Shown here: piece by piece, positions 36,517 through 45,171 of the stretch
How the letters are laid out: each line of letters starts with the position of its first letter
How positions within the stretch are numbered: the stretch's first letter is position 1
Assembly: GCA_024644725.1 (NCBI GenBank)
Contig: JAHEHE010000009.1
Span: 1 to 52,495 of the forward strand
Length of the DNA: 52,495 bases
Direction of reading: 5' to 3'
Source: Flavobacteriaceae bacterium
GTDB taxonomy: Bacteria; Bacteroidota; Bacteroidia; Flavobacteriales; Flavobacteriaceae
Position numbers and translations under genes: made by a program
Notes under the pieces: generated by a model
Database searches by the model: none
What the model was told of the DNA's origin: nothing
What the model saw: the letters and a program-made list of their open reading frames with translations, nothing else

Positions 36517-38784
36517 ATGTTTGATTCATGGATTTTTAGGTATAGAAACACCTTGGTTTATGCTCTTTTTATCATTGCCTTCCAGGGATTGGCAAACGAT
36601 TGCGGTAATGTGACGTATGAAGTAGATAATGAACCCTTTGAGAAAGTGCTGATCTATTGGGACACCTCTCTGTCCATGGCCGGCAGGAACCTCGAAGTGG
36701 AATTGGAATTGCTCTCCGCTTACTTCGAATCCCTCGGAAGAACCGAGGTGGAATTCATAACGTTTGATCACCAGTTGGGAAAAGCTTCGAATCTGAGCGT
36801 TGTAAATGGAGAAATCTCCTCATTGAAGTCAGCCATAATGGGTCTGACTTATGACGGGGTCGCTCTTTTCACACTTTTGGACTTGAATGAGGATGCCTAT
36901 GCGACTCTTATTTTTACTGACGGTGTAGGGGTGATCGATGACCTGCACCTGCCCGAAGGGAAAGACATTTTTTTGATCAACAGCCTCCCGACTGCCCAAG
37001 CTATCGGTCGGCGAACCTATCACAGAAACTATCTCGACATAGCTGAATTGGGACTTGGGGGAGTGTTGGAGAGCCTGGGGGTAGTTGGAGCGAGGGCCTC
37101 GAGCGATCTCCCCACAACAAATAGTCCGGCTGATGAAAAGACGGATTTTCGCATCGAGGGTGTGGTTTTTGATCAGAGCAGGCCACTTGAAAATGCCACA
37201 ATCCAGGTCCAAGGAGAGGATAGGGGCGTTGTTTCGGGAAAAGACGGAAGGTTTAACCTCGAAGCATCGATTGGCGATATTCTAATAATTGGATATCTGG
37301 GCATGGAGAATCAGGAATACCAGATCACAGGAGATCAGGTCATCGAGTTTTATCTCAATATCGAAGAGAACCAGCTCGATGAGGTCGTGCTGAAATCAAA
37401 AGCGGAAAGTCCGGATGCAAAGAATACCATCACCACAGCTTATGGTGAAAAGAACGAAGACCAGATTGGTTATACGGTTCAGGATGTCGAGGGCGAGAAT
37501 TTCGAAGGGCAGGGAAATATATCTGATGCGACACGGGGTAAAATCATCTCCTACAATTATTCACAGAACGATGACCTGAGTCAGATTCAGCTCAGGCAGG
37601 TGCAAACTCTTGCAGCAGGGACAAAGAACCCTTTGATTGTGGTCGATGACATCCCTTTGGGCGTCAATGACAGCTCGACCGGCGGGCTGACCCTTTCCAC
37701 ATGGCATATTGATCCGAACAATGTAGAAAAAATAACGGTGCTGCGGGGTTTGGCAGCAACGAATAAATACGGGACGCTTGCTCGAGGTGGAGCGATTCTC
37801 ATCTATACCAAAACAAGGGCGGGTGCCAAAGCCGGAAAAGATGGCCAATCCAATTCAGCTATGGTAAAAGGGAACACCTATAATGAGACCGTAACAAGCA
37901 TATCCAATGCTCCCAAGGGTGATTACCTGAAGGAGTTCAAAAAGGTTAAAAGCATCGAAGAGGCCTACGAGCTTTACATGAATCAACGCACCTCTTATCT
38001 GGACGACTATCAGTATTTCATCGATGTGTCCAAATACATGGTCAAATGGGGAAATGCCGATCTGTCAAAGAGAATCCTGCTGAATATTTTGGAATTGAAT
38101 CCGAATGAAGTTGAATACTTGCGTTTTGCGGGTATGATACTCCAGGATCGAAAAGATTTTGGCCTGGCACGCGAGGTCTACGAGCAGGTACTTCTTTTAA
38201 AGCCCGGAGAGTCTCAATCCTATCGCGACCTGGCTCTGATCCTGGGAGAGAGCCATCAGTACCAAAAGTCCCTGGATATGTATCGCAAGATGAAAGACGG
38301 AACTTACCCGAGTGTGAATTTTGAAGGGCTCCGAAAGCCCCTGAACAGTGAAATGAAAAGATTGATCCTTCTGCATCGCAATAAACTGGATACCCAGGGC
38401 CTTTCAAGTCATTACCAGACCCCTATGAATTACGATGTTCGGGTGGTGGTCGACTACAATGATCGAGATGCTGAATTTGACCTTCAATTTGTCAATCCGC
38501 AGAAGAAGTTCTTCGTCTGGTCCCACCGAAAGTTTGAGAACAGTGAGCGCATTGATCAGGAAAAGACTCAGGGCTTCAACACCGAGGAATTCTTTCTGAT
38601 CGACGCCGAACCCGGAAAGTGGCAGGTCAATATTGAATCCCCCAAACAAGACAGCCGCGACCCACTTGCCTTGCGCTATACCGTTTACCGGTACTATGGA
38701 ACAAAGGCAGAGACGAGCCAAAGCAAGACCGTAATACTCAACAACGTTGAAGGAAAATACCTGCTTGGCATCATCAAAATCTAA
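36517..38784 (+). CDS. Multidomain envelope protein: VWA-like, carboxypeptidase-regulatory, barrel-less TonB plug, TPR and DUF2135-like
   Basis: A 755-residue exported protein with a rare domain order. After a hydrophobic N-terminal signal (ALFIIAFQGLA) comes a von Willebrand A-like domain (about 40-190) with a MIDAS-like DTSLS (49-53) and TDG at D135. Next is a carboxypeptidase-regulatory-like beta-sandwich (about 211-282: IEGVVFDQSRPLENATIQVQG). Then follows a TonB-receptor plug-like region (about 285-440) with QLDEVVLKSK, NPLIVVDDIPLG, NVEKITVLRGLAATNKYGTLARGGAILIYTK, but no barrel after it. TPR-like helices follow (about 500-610), then a DUF2135-like beta domain (about 638-710: YDVRVVVDYND, FDLQFVNPQ, TQGFNTEEF). 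The function is unknown; a surface or periplasmic assembly role is a guess. It stands alone after a strong terminator. Confidence 0.75.
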   Translation: MFDSWIFRYRNTLVYALFIIAFQGLANDCGNVTYEVDNEPFEKVLIYWDTSLSMAGRNLEVELELLSAYFESLGRTEVEFITFDHQLGKASNLSVVNGEISSLKSAIMGLTYDGVALFTLLDLNEDAYATLIFTDGVGVIDDLHLPEGKDIFLINSLPTAQAIGRRTYHRNYLDIAELGLGGVLESLGVVGARASSDLPTTNSPADEKTDFRIEGVVFDQSRPLENATIQVQGEDRGVVSGKDGRFNLEASIGDILIIGYLGMENQEYQITGDQVIEFYLNIEENQLDEVVLKSKAESPDAKNTITTAYGEKNEDQIGYTVQDVEGENFEGQGNISDATRGKIISYNYSQNDDLSQIQLRQVQTLAAGTKNPLIVVDDIPLGVNDSSTGGLTLSTWHIDPNNVEKITVLRGLAATNKYGTLARGGAILIYTKTRAGAKAGKDGQSNSAMVKGNTYNETVTSISNAPKGDYLKEFKKVKSIEEAYELYMNQRTSYLDDYQYFIDVSKYMVKWGNADLSKRILLNILELNPNEVEYLRFAGMILQDRKDFGLAREVYEQVLLLKPGESQSYRDLALILGESHQYQKSLDMYRKMKDGTYPSVNFEGLRKPLNSEMKRLILLHRNKLDTQGLSSHYQTPMNYDVRVVVDYNDRDAEFDLQFVNPQKKFFVWSHRKFENSERIDQEKTQGFNTEEFFLIDAEPGKWQVNIESPKQDSRDPLALRYTVYRYYGTKAETSQSKTVILNNVEGKYLLGIIKI

Positions 38785-38790
38785 GATCCT

Positions 38791-39639
38791 CTATTCGATA
38801 ATCAAGGTCTTGGTAAAGGTCTCTGCGACGGCATAGTATCCGAGCGCAAAATTGTTGAATTGGTCGACATTGTCAAAAAAGTCTATGTTGTCGATCTCGG
38901 TCACATTGATGATATTTCCCCGGAGTGTGGATACCGGGGTTTGAAAGAGATCAATCTCCTCTTTGGACTGTTCGATAAGCTTGTTCATGTAGTTGTAAAA
39001 ACTCCGGTCGATCCCCATCAAACTGACCGTGATTTCTGTTCCGGAAGGAATCTCCCGATCGTAAATAAAGGAAATGGTTTGAGTCTTTCCGTCGTAGAGC
39101 TTGTCGGAGCTCGTCATGTATTGGCCATTGTCAAAATCAATCAGATAGAAATTTTGCCTGTTAATGGAGTCTTTAAACTGGATTACAACTTCAGTGTTGT
39201 CATTAAAGGAATTGCCATCGCCCTGGTAAACCGTGTCAATGGGGGCAGAATGCACATAAACGCCGCGTGCCAGGTAGCGCTGATCCTTGTGCTGAATCTG
39301 GAGCAGATTGTCACCGCCTTGCCTCAAAGCTCTGGCTGTGAACAGGTTTTCGTAAAAGCCGGATCCGGGATTTGCTGAATCCTGTAGTACCAGACCGCTC
39401 ATTGTGATTTGCTTGAGGTCGGTTGCCGGAACCTCTCCCAAAAAGGCACTGGTCTCTGAGACCTTGATACCCAATCTTAGCGGAGGAGGTAGAGGTGCCA
39501 GGGGATCGACACGTACCAGCCCGTCGACGACCAACCTGGGTTCTTCCGCTGGCGGGTCAATGTCTACGATTTCCTCGCACGAAAGTATCAGAAATGCAAG
39601 CTGAAGTGTGGCCAAAACGACAAATAGAAACTGCTTCAT
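38791..39639 (-). CDS. DUF4249-family outer-membrane lipoprotein
   Basis: A 282-residue lipoprotein with lipobox LILSC at Cys21 followed by the family opening EEIVDIDPPAEEPRLVVDGLV. Beta-rich middle and a C-terminal region with YYAVAETFTKTLIIE are consistent with DUF4249, a Bacteroidota family usually encoded right after a TonB receptor. The gene starts 3 bases after the receptor stop, so it is surely co-transcribed. It probably forms a surface-exposed partner of that receptor, much as SusD does for SusC; this role is inferred from context. Shorter than the two paralogues at the end of the window (about 400). Confidence 0.8.
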   Translation of the reverse strand: MKQFLFVVLATLQLAFLILSCEEIVDIDPPAEEPRLVVDGLVRVDPLAPLPPPLRLGIKVSETSAFLGEVPATDLKQITMSGLVLQDSANPGSGFYENLFTARALRQGGDNLLQIQHKDQRYLARGVYVHSAPIDTVYQGDGNSFNDNTEVVIQFKDSINRQNFYLIDFDNGQYMTSSDKLYDGKTQTISFIYDREIPSGTEITVSLMGIDRSFYNYMNKLIEQSKEEIDLFQTPVSTLRGNIINVTEIDNIDFFDNVDQFNNFALGYYAVAETFTKTLIIE

Positions 39640-39642
39640 GGT

Positions 39643-42072
39643 CTAAAATTTAAAATTGTACGTCACGGCGGGCACAATGCCGAAAATCGAGGTTTGAACG
39701 GCTTCGTTGACTCCCGTTTCCTGGTTTCTCCTGAAATTGATCGAGGCCGCATTTTGACGGTTGTAGACGTTGTATATGCTGAAGACCCATTCCGACTGAA
39801 GACGCCGCTTCTGGTTTCCTTTCGGAACGAAGCGTGCCGAGAGGTCGAGGCGGTGGTAATCAGGCAATCTTTCTGTGTTCCTCAGACCGTAATACGGAAC
39901 CCCCAGGCCCTGAAATTCGAACTGACCCAGAGGGTAATTGGTGGGTCTTCCGGTCTGATAGACAAAATTGGCGCTGATGGTCCATTGGCGATTCGGAAGA
40001 TAGCTTCCGTAAATCGACAGGTCATGAGGCTTGTCATAGGGAGTCGAGTACCACTGGCCCAGGTTGATCCCGGTTTCTTTGTTGGAACGATTGTTGTCCA
40101 CCTTGGGCGTTCGACCGGGAGTGCGTTGCTCAGATCGCGAATAGGTGTAGGCGAACCAGCCTTTGAACTTTTCATGGTTGAGACGAAACAGGAATTCAAC
40201 GCCGTAGGCCCTGGCCTCGCCATTGAGAATCACCCTTTCAATCGCTTCGTTGGCAATCAGGTCGGCCCCGTCTATATAATCGATGCGGTTGTCAATGTCT
40301 TTGTAGAACACCTCAGTTTCCAGCGAGAACAGTCCGCTTTTGAAGTTGCGATAAAAACCAAGGGCATACTGATCGGCTATCTGTGGCTTGATATACGGAC
40401 CACTGGGTGTCCACACATCAACCGGCGAAGGGGAGTTGGTATTGGAAAGAAGGTGAACGTATTGTGCAATCCGGTTGTAGCTCGCTTTGACCGAGGTGTT
40501 GGGGTTGAAACGATAAGACATCGAAATCCGGGGCTCCAAATTCGCATAGAGCTCTGAGATTCCGGTTCCGGCTCCATCCGAAAAGAAGTCGGGGGCTCCA
40601 TTGTCATTGAAAACAGGCTCGGCCTCCACATAGGTGAGAAGAAAGGGATCGAACAATACGGGTTCATCGTTCTCATACTGGTAGAAATCACCCTGTGCCA
40701 GCCTCATGAAAATACTTAGACGGGCCCCGTATTGCATCGAGAACTTCTCAGAGAAATAATTCTCGATCTCGACGTAGGCCGCAAATTCATTGGCATATTT
40801 TCGGGTCAGCTGACTTCTCTGGATTTCTGAATCCGGGCCAAGTGGATTGATTGTGCCGGGGTTGAATTCGTAATAGATGTTGTGAAATCCGTAACGCGTG
40901 GTTACTTTTTCGCTGTTGAAATTGTTAAGGTCGAATTTGAAGTTCAACTGCCGTACATTGGAATCCCATCGGAATCCCTCCAGATCCAAGTCGAGGCCAA
41001 AGAAATAGTCCGTGTAAATGAACGATAGGTTGGAGAATAACTTTTCAGAAAAAAGGTGATTCCAGCGTAAGTTGACTACGGTGTTTCCATAGGTGTTGGC
41101 GTAGTTTCCATCGAGACTGAAATTGTCGCGTCCGAAATAGCCCGACAGGTATAACTTGTTTCTCTCATTGAACTCATAGTGAACCTTGGCATTGAGATCG
41201 TAGAAATAAGCCGAGTTGTCGATGTCCAGAGCAGGAAGAAAATACTGCCCATAGGAGGCTCTTCCGCCCAAGAGAAAAGCGGATTTGTCCCGAACAATTG
41301 GACCTTCGGCCATAAGTCGTCCCGCAATAGTTCCTATTCCACCGCTAATTTTGTACTCCTTGCTGTTTCCTTCCTTCTGATAAACTTCCAGGACCGAGGA
41401 AACACGTCCACCGTATCGGGCGGGAATGCCGCCCTTGTAGAGCGTCATATCCTTGATCGCATCCGGATTGAAAACCGAGAAAAAGCCAAAGAGATGGGAA
41501 GGATTGTAAATCATGGCCTCATCAAGCAAAACCAGGTTCTGATCAGCAGCACCCCCACGCACATTGAAACCTGTCGATCCTTCTCCGGCGTTCGAGACCC
41601 CGGGCAAGAGCAGGATGGAACTGACCACATCGGCTTCGCCAAAGACCAGGGGAATGTCTTTCATCGTCTCCACCGAAAGTGCCGTGATGCTCATCTGGGG
41701 GTTCCGGATATCGACCTTTTCGATATTTTCGGTAATTATAACCTCATCGAGCTCCTCGACAAAGGACTCCAGGAAAATATCCAGGCGATAGTTCTCATTC
41801 AGATCAATGATCTCGGTATGTTTTCTATAACCTATGGAGCTCACTTCGAGGGTATAGGTTCCTGGATCCAGGCTGACCGAGTAGAATCCGTATTTATTCG
41901 TGGATACCCCGGTATTGAGCTCCGGAATGAACACAGTCACGGCAATCAGGCTTTCATTGCTGGAAGCCGCTCTAATCTGTCCGCTCAGGGTGTATTTGAC
42001 CTGCTCCTGCGACCATGCTGTCATATAGAATATCAGCAAGATGAATCCGAGACAGGAGAAGCGAGATTTCAT
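39643..42072 (-). CDS. TonB-dependent receptor with carboxypeptidase-regulatory N-terminal domain
   Basis: An 809-residue outer-membrane receptor. A signal peptide ending in TAWSQ is followed by a carboxypeptidase-regulatory-like domain (about 25-105: TLSGQIRAASSNESLIAVTVFIPELNTG). The plug domain (about 115-230) contains DVVSSILLLPGVSNAGEGSTGFNVRGGAADQNLVLLDEAMIYNPSHLFGFF. A long barrel ends in VTYNFKF. This is the type paired with DUF4249 lipoproteins; the ligand is unknown. ATG 42072 gives the signal peptide; upstream in-frame starts would run into the tRNA terminator. Transcription comes after the tRNA-Arg terminator. Confidence 0.92.
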   Translation of the reverse strand: MKSRFSCLGFILLIFYMTAWSQEQVKYTLSGQIRAASSNESLIAVTVFIPELNTGVSTNKYGFYSVSLDPGTYTLEVSSIGYRKHTEIIDLNENYRLDIFLESFVEELDEVIITENIEKVDIRNPQMSITALSVETMKDIPLVFGEADVVSSILLLPGVSNAGEGSTGFNVRGGAADQNLVLLDEAMIYNPSHLFGFFSVFNPDAIKDMTLYKGGIPARYGGRVSSVLEVYQKEGNSKEYKISGGIGTIAGRLMAEGPIVRDKSAFLLGGRASYGQYFLPALDIDNSAYFYDLNAKVHYEFNERNKLYLSGYFGRDNFSLDGNYANTYGNTVVNLRWNHLFSEKLFSNLSFIYTDYFFGLDLDLEGFRWDSNVRQLNFKFDLNNFNSEKVTTRYGFHNIYYEFNPGTINPLGPDSEIQRSQLTRKYANEFAAYVEIENYFSEKFSMQYGARLSIFMRLAQGDFYQYENDEPVLFDPFLLTYVEAEPVFNDNGAPDFFSDGAGTGISELYANLEPRISMSYRFNPNTSVKASYNRIAQYVHLLSNTNSPSPVDVWTPSGPYIKPQIADQYALGFYRNFKSGLFSLETEVFYKDIDNRIDYIDGADLIANEAIERVILNGEARAYGVEFLFRLNHEKFKGWFAYTYSRSEQRTPGRTPKVDNNRSNKETGINLGQWYSTPYDKPHDLSIYGSYLPNRQWTISANFVYQTGRPTNYPLGQFEFQGLGVPYYGLRNTERLPDYHRLDLSARFVPKGNQKRRLQSEWVFSIYNVYNRQNAASINFRRNQETGVNEAVQTSIFGIVPAVTYNFKF

Positions 42073-42113
42073 GAGGAATGGATCTGAGAAAATGCCGGTT
42101 GGGTCTAAGATAG

Positions 42114-42149
42114 AAAAAACCGATGAAGATATATGCATCTCCATCGGTT
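42114..42149 (-). terminator. Terminator of tRNA-Arg
   Basis: On the minus strand a 13-bp stem (one mismatch), arms 42149-42137 and 42130-42118, closes a 6-base loop and runs into TTTTTT. It starts 8 bases after the tRNA 3' end. Confidence 0.85.
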
Positions 42150-42156
42150 GCTTAGG

Positions 42157-42228
42157 TACCCTCGCCAAGAATCGAACTTGGATCTAAAGTTTAGGAAACT
42201 CTTATTCTATCCGTTGAACTACGAGGGC
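42157..42228 (-). tRNA. tRNA-Arg (anticodon CCT)
   Basis: The 72-base minus-strand sequence folds as a cloverleaf. Acceptor GCCCTCG pairs with CGAGGGT (first pair G-U), followed by T8-A9, D arm GTTC/GAAT, anticodon stem AGAGT/ACTTT with loop TTCCTAA, T arm CCAAG-TTCGAAT-CTTGG, and discriminator A. Anticodon CCT reads AGG (Arg). The next bases are CCT, so the terminal CCA is not encoded and must be added by the CCA enzyme. A terminator follows. Confidence 0.93.
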
Positions 42229-42370
42229 CGGAACTCGGCAAAGTTACTATTTATGGAGAAAAAAATGCAGGAGTTAAACGGAAAAAATAGGAGTCAAATT
42301 TTGAATGAAACAGATTGAACCAAGCATCTCTACTATTTGGTTTGGAAGGGAATGAAAATGGGGCTCATAC

Positions 42371-42401
42371 TTGTTGTATGCCGGCTTTTGCACTATCTTT
42401 A
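42371..42401 (+). promoter_or_regulatory. Candidate promoter of the GH97 gene
   Basis: TTG (42371-42373), a 20-base spacer and TATCTTTA (42394-42401, one mismatch to TAnnTTTG) lie 37 bases before the ATG in the 209-base gap after the tRNA. Nothing else was recognised in that gap. Confidence 0.45.
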
Positions 42402-42437
42402 TAGGTCTAATGAACCGTAATCTAAAATCGACTGGCC

Positions 42438-44420
42438 ATGATAAGAACAACCATAGGATCTTCTGGACTTATCCTTTTATTTCACTTCTTTTTCGCCATT
42501 TCAACATATGCCCAGACATACTCCCTCGATTCCCCGGATGGACGCATAAGCATTGAAGTTACGACTGGAGGTAATATTACCTGGAGCGCTTTTTTGGAAA
42601 GCAGGGAGATCATCGGTGAAGTTGGTATTGGCATGACTCTGGATCAAAAGAGAAAGCTTGGTGAGAACCCAAAAGTTCGGAATGTAATAAAAGACCTCAA
42701 GGAAGAGTTGATTCGACCCGTGGTTCCGAATAAGGATAAGGAGATAGAAAGTCGTTACAATGAGATGATCCTGGAGATGACAGAGAAATACAATGTCATT
42801 TTTAGGATTTTTGACGATGGTGTAGCTTATAGATTCGTTGATCGAAGCAAGAAATCAGCCGTTGTTTATTCCGAGAAAATGAATATTGAGTTCCCCCAGG
42901 GCACATCTTCTTATTTTCCCAAGGAAGAGTCGATGTACTCGCACAATGAACGCATTTATTTGAAACAGCAGGCCGGGGATTTTGAAAAGGGAGATTTCTG
43001 CTCGTTACCGGTACTGTTCGACACCGGATTAAGCAAGGTGCTGATCACCGAGGCTTCGCTTCATGACTATCCGGGCATGTTCCTGAAGTATAAGGAAAAT
43101 ATGGACTTTGAAGCCGTTTTTCCAAAATTCGTCCTGGAAGCCATCCCGGATGAGAACAATTCTCCTGACCGCAATCAGATCTTATCCAAAAAAGCTGATT
43201 ATATAGCCGAAGTTTCAGGATCTCGGGCCTATCCCTGGAGGGTTTTCATGATCAGCGACGACGACCGAACGTTTGTCGAGAGCAATCTCGTCACCCAGTT
43301 GTCCGGCCAGAACAAAATTGAAGACACAACCTGGATCAAACCCGGTATGGTCGCCTGGGATTGGTACAACGCCAATAATATTTACGGCGTCGATTTCGAG
43401 GCAGGATTAAACACTGAAACCTACAAATACTATGTTGACTTCGCCTCTGAAAACGGTATCGAGTACGTCATACTCGATGAAGGATGGACCAAATCGACCA
43501 CCGAAATCCTCGACTGGAATCCGGATATCGATCTGCCGGAGCTCATCGAATACAGCAAGAAGAAAAATGTGGGCATCATACTCTGGGTCTTGTGGAAGCC
43601 CTTGAATGAAAACTTGGAGGAGATTCTAAAGCTTTACAGCAGCTGGGGCGCTGTCGGCATCAAAGTTGATTTCATGCAGCGCAACGACCAAGCCATGGTA
43701 AAATCCTACGAGGCTATAGCTGAAACAGCGGCCAAATATAAACTTCTTGTTGATTTTCACGGTGCATTCAAACCGGCGGGCATGGAACGGGTATGGCCCA
43801 ATATCATCAACTATGAGGGGGTCAAGGGTAACGAGAACAACAAATGGAGTGCCGACATCAGCCCGGAGCACAATTTGACCATTCCTTTCACGCGCATGGC
43901 CGCGGGACCGATGGATTTCACCCCGGGGGCAATGGTCAACAAGCACAAGAAAAACTTCATGCCGAGCTTTGTCAGGCCCATGGGCCTGGGGACCAGATGC
44001 CACCAGCTCGCCATGTATGTGGTCTATGAAGCGCCTTTGCAGATGCTTTGCGAATCTCCGTCAAGATACCGGCAGGAGCAGGAAACCGTTGACTTTATCA
44101 CTTCCATTCCAACCACCTGGGATGAAACCCGGGTGATCGAAGCAGCTGTCTCCGACTATATCGTAATCGCCCGACGGAAAGGAGACAACTGGTTTTTAGC
44201 TTCGATGACCGATGACACCCCAAGAGATTTCAACGTAAAACTGGACTTTTTATCGGATGGTTCCTATGAGATGGAAGTGTTCAGAGACGGAATCAATGCC
44301 AAGAACTATGCAGAGGACTACAAACGAGAGATAAAAAAGGTCCACAAAAATGATATTCTGGAGTTGAGCCTCACAGGTGGTGGAGGATGGATTGCCCAGA
44401 TTCGAATGGAAACCAAATAA
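42438..44420 (+). CDS. Secreted GH97 alpha-glycosidase, probably retaining (alpha-galactosidase-like)
   Basis: A 660-residue exported glycoside hydrolase family 97 enzyme. After a signal peptide (AISTYAQ) come the N-terminal beta-sandwich (about 28-290, SPDGRISIEVTTGGNITWSAFL), the catalytic barrel (about 300-570) with WDWYNANNIYGVDF and VILDEGWTK, and a C-terminal beta domain. The family has inverting alpha-glucosidases (SusB type) and retaining alpha-galactosidases. The retaining type uses an Asp nucleophile in KVDFM; here Asp411 sits in IKVDFMQRND and Glu460 in NYEGVKGNE, and the length is close to that of the retaining enzyme as I recall it. I therefore favour the retaining type. It converges with the DUF4468-like gene. 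No susC/susD pair is adjacent. Confidence 0.88.
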   Translation: MIRTTIGSSGLILLFHFFFAISTYAQTYSLDSPDGRISIEVTTGGNITWSAFLESREIIGEVGIGMTLDQKRKLGENPKVRNVIKDLKEELIRPVVPNKDKEIESRYNEMILEMTEKYNVIFRIFDDGVAYRFVDRSKKSAVVYSEKMNIEFPQGTSSYFPKEESMYSHNERIYLKQQAGDFEKGDFCSLPVLFDTGLSKVLITEASLHDYPGMFLKYKENMDFEAVFPKFVLEAIPDENNSPDRNQILSKKADYIAEVSGSRAYPWRVFMISDDDRTFVESNLVTQLSGQNKIEDTTWIKPGMVAWDWYNANNIYGVDFEAGLNTETYKYYVDFASENGIEYVILDEGWTKSTTEILDWNPDIDLPELIEYSKKKNVGIILWVLWKPLNENLEEILKLYSSWGAVGIKVDFMQRNDQAMVKSYEAIAETAAKYKLLVDFHGAFKPAGMERVWPNIINYEGVKGNENNKWSADISPEHNLTIPFTRMAAGPMDFTPGAMVNKHKKNFMPSFVRPMGLGTRCHQLAMYVVYEAPLQMLCESPSRYRQEQETVDFITSIPTTWDETRVIEAAVSDYIVIARRKGDNWFLASMTDDTPRDFNVKLDFLSDGSYEMEVFRDGINAKNYAEDYKREIKKVHKNDILELSLTGGGGWIAQIRMETK

Positions 44421-44450
44421 AGCTGTTCCCGAGTCATTCCTGAGCAAATG

Positions 44451-45002
44451 TCACTCTTGCGTAATTGCCACAGTCGGGGTGTTGTCCTTCTTGAACAATT
44501 CTGCATGAAGACTTTCGATCAGGCCATTCATTTTGTGATCGATCTCCTTGTAAAATGCAGGATTGTATCGTCCTCCAAGCCTGGTGTCTGACTGAAAGAT
44601 TTCGAGTTGGGCTTCACGAGAGCCGTCCTGAACGACAAAATGATCGAAGCGATATTGATACCTGTCTTTTTTCACGACTACCTCAATATCGAATTTTAGC
44701 TTCTTGAAATATTGCTCAAAATTATTGGGACCCCATAGCACCTCGATGGATCCGCGACCCCGGGCCTTGTCCCTGGAGTAATCGTCTTCCTCAACCTGTT
44801 CAAATGAAAATCCGTTTTTAACAAACCACGTTTCAACCTTATTCATATGGATTTCGAGGTCCTGATCCTTAAGCTCCTCTACATTGGTAAAGACAACTTC
44901 TCCACCCGAGGTAGGCAAATTTTCAGCCAGGGCGTTCTGAGCAGAGCCGCTGTGCAGGGAGACTAAAAAAGCTAAAACTAAGAGGGCATAAATCTTTTTC
45001 AT
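44451..45002 (-). CDS. Exported DUF4468-like protein
   Basis: A 183-residue protein with a signal peptide of about 21 residues ending in SGSAQ. The mature part (EELKDQDLEIHMNKVETWFVKNGFSFEQ, GSIEVLWGP, FDIEVVVKKDRYQYRFDHF) follows the pattern of DUF4468, a TBP-like-fold domain common in Bacteroidota exported proteins. No function is known. I chose ATG 45002, which starts a classical signal peptide, rather than an in-frame start 12 codons upstream. It diverges from menC. Confidence 0.7.
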   Translation of the reverse strand: MKKIYALLVLAFLVSLHSGSAQNALAENLPTSGGEVVFTNVEELKDQDLEIHMNKVETWFVKNGFSFEQVEEDDYSRDKARGRGSIEVLWGPNNFEQYFKKLKFDIEVVVKKDRYQYRFDHFVVQDGSREAQLEIFQSDTRLGGRYNPAFYKEIDHKMNGLIESLHAELFKKDNTPTVAITQE

Positions 45003-45086
45003 AGCTGAAAATGATTTCAATGACCTAAATATAAGCATTTTATGGGAAACACGGGCTGGCTCGATGGAAACCAGCGCATTTCGGAT

Positions 45087-45094
45087 TATATTTG
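45087..45094 (+). promoter_or_regulatory. Candidate -7 element of the menC operon
   Basis: TATATTTG fits TAnnTTTG, 77 bases before the menC ATG. A weak TGG is the only candidate at -33. Confidence 0.4.
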
Positions 45095-45171
45095 TTGGTC
45101 TTTAACAAAATTGTCTGGACTATTTCTTGGAACATAATTTACAGACATAAATCACTGATCTCTCACCACAG

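Noticed and set aside
42157-42228. tRNA-Arg as an integration site for a mobile element
   Set aside because: No repeated 3' tRNA fragment or integrase was found on either side; only its own terminator lies downstream.
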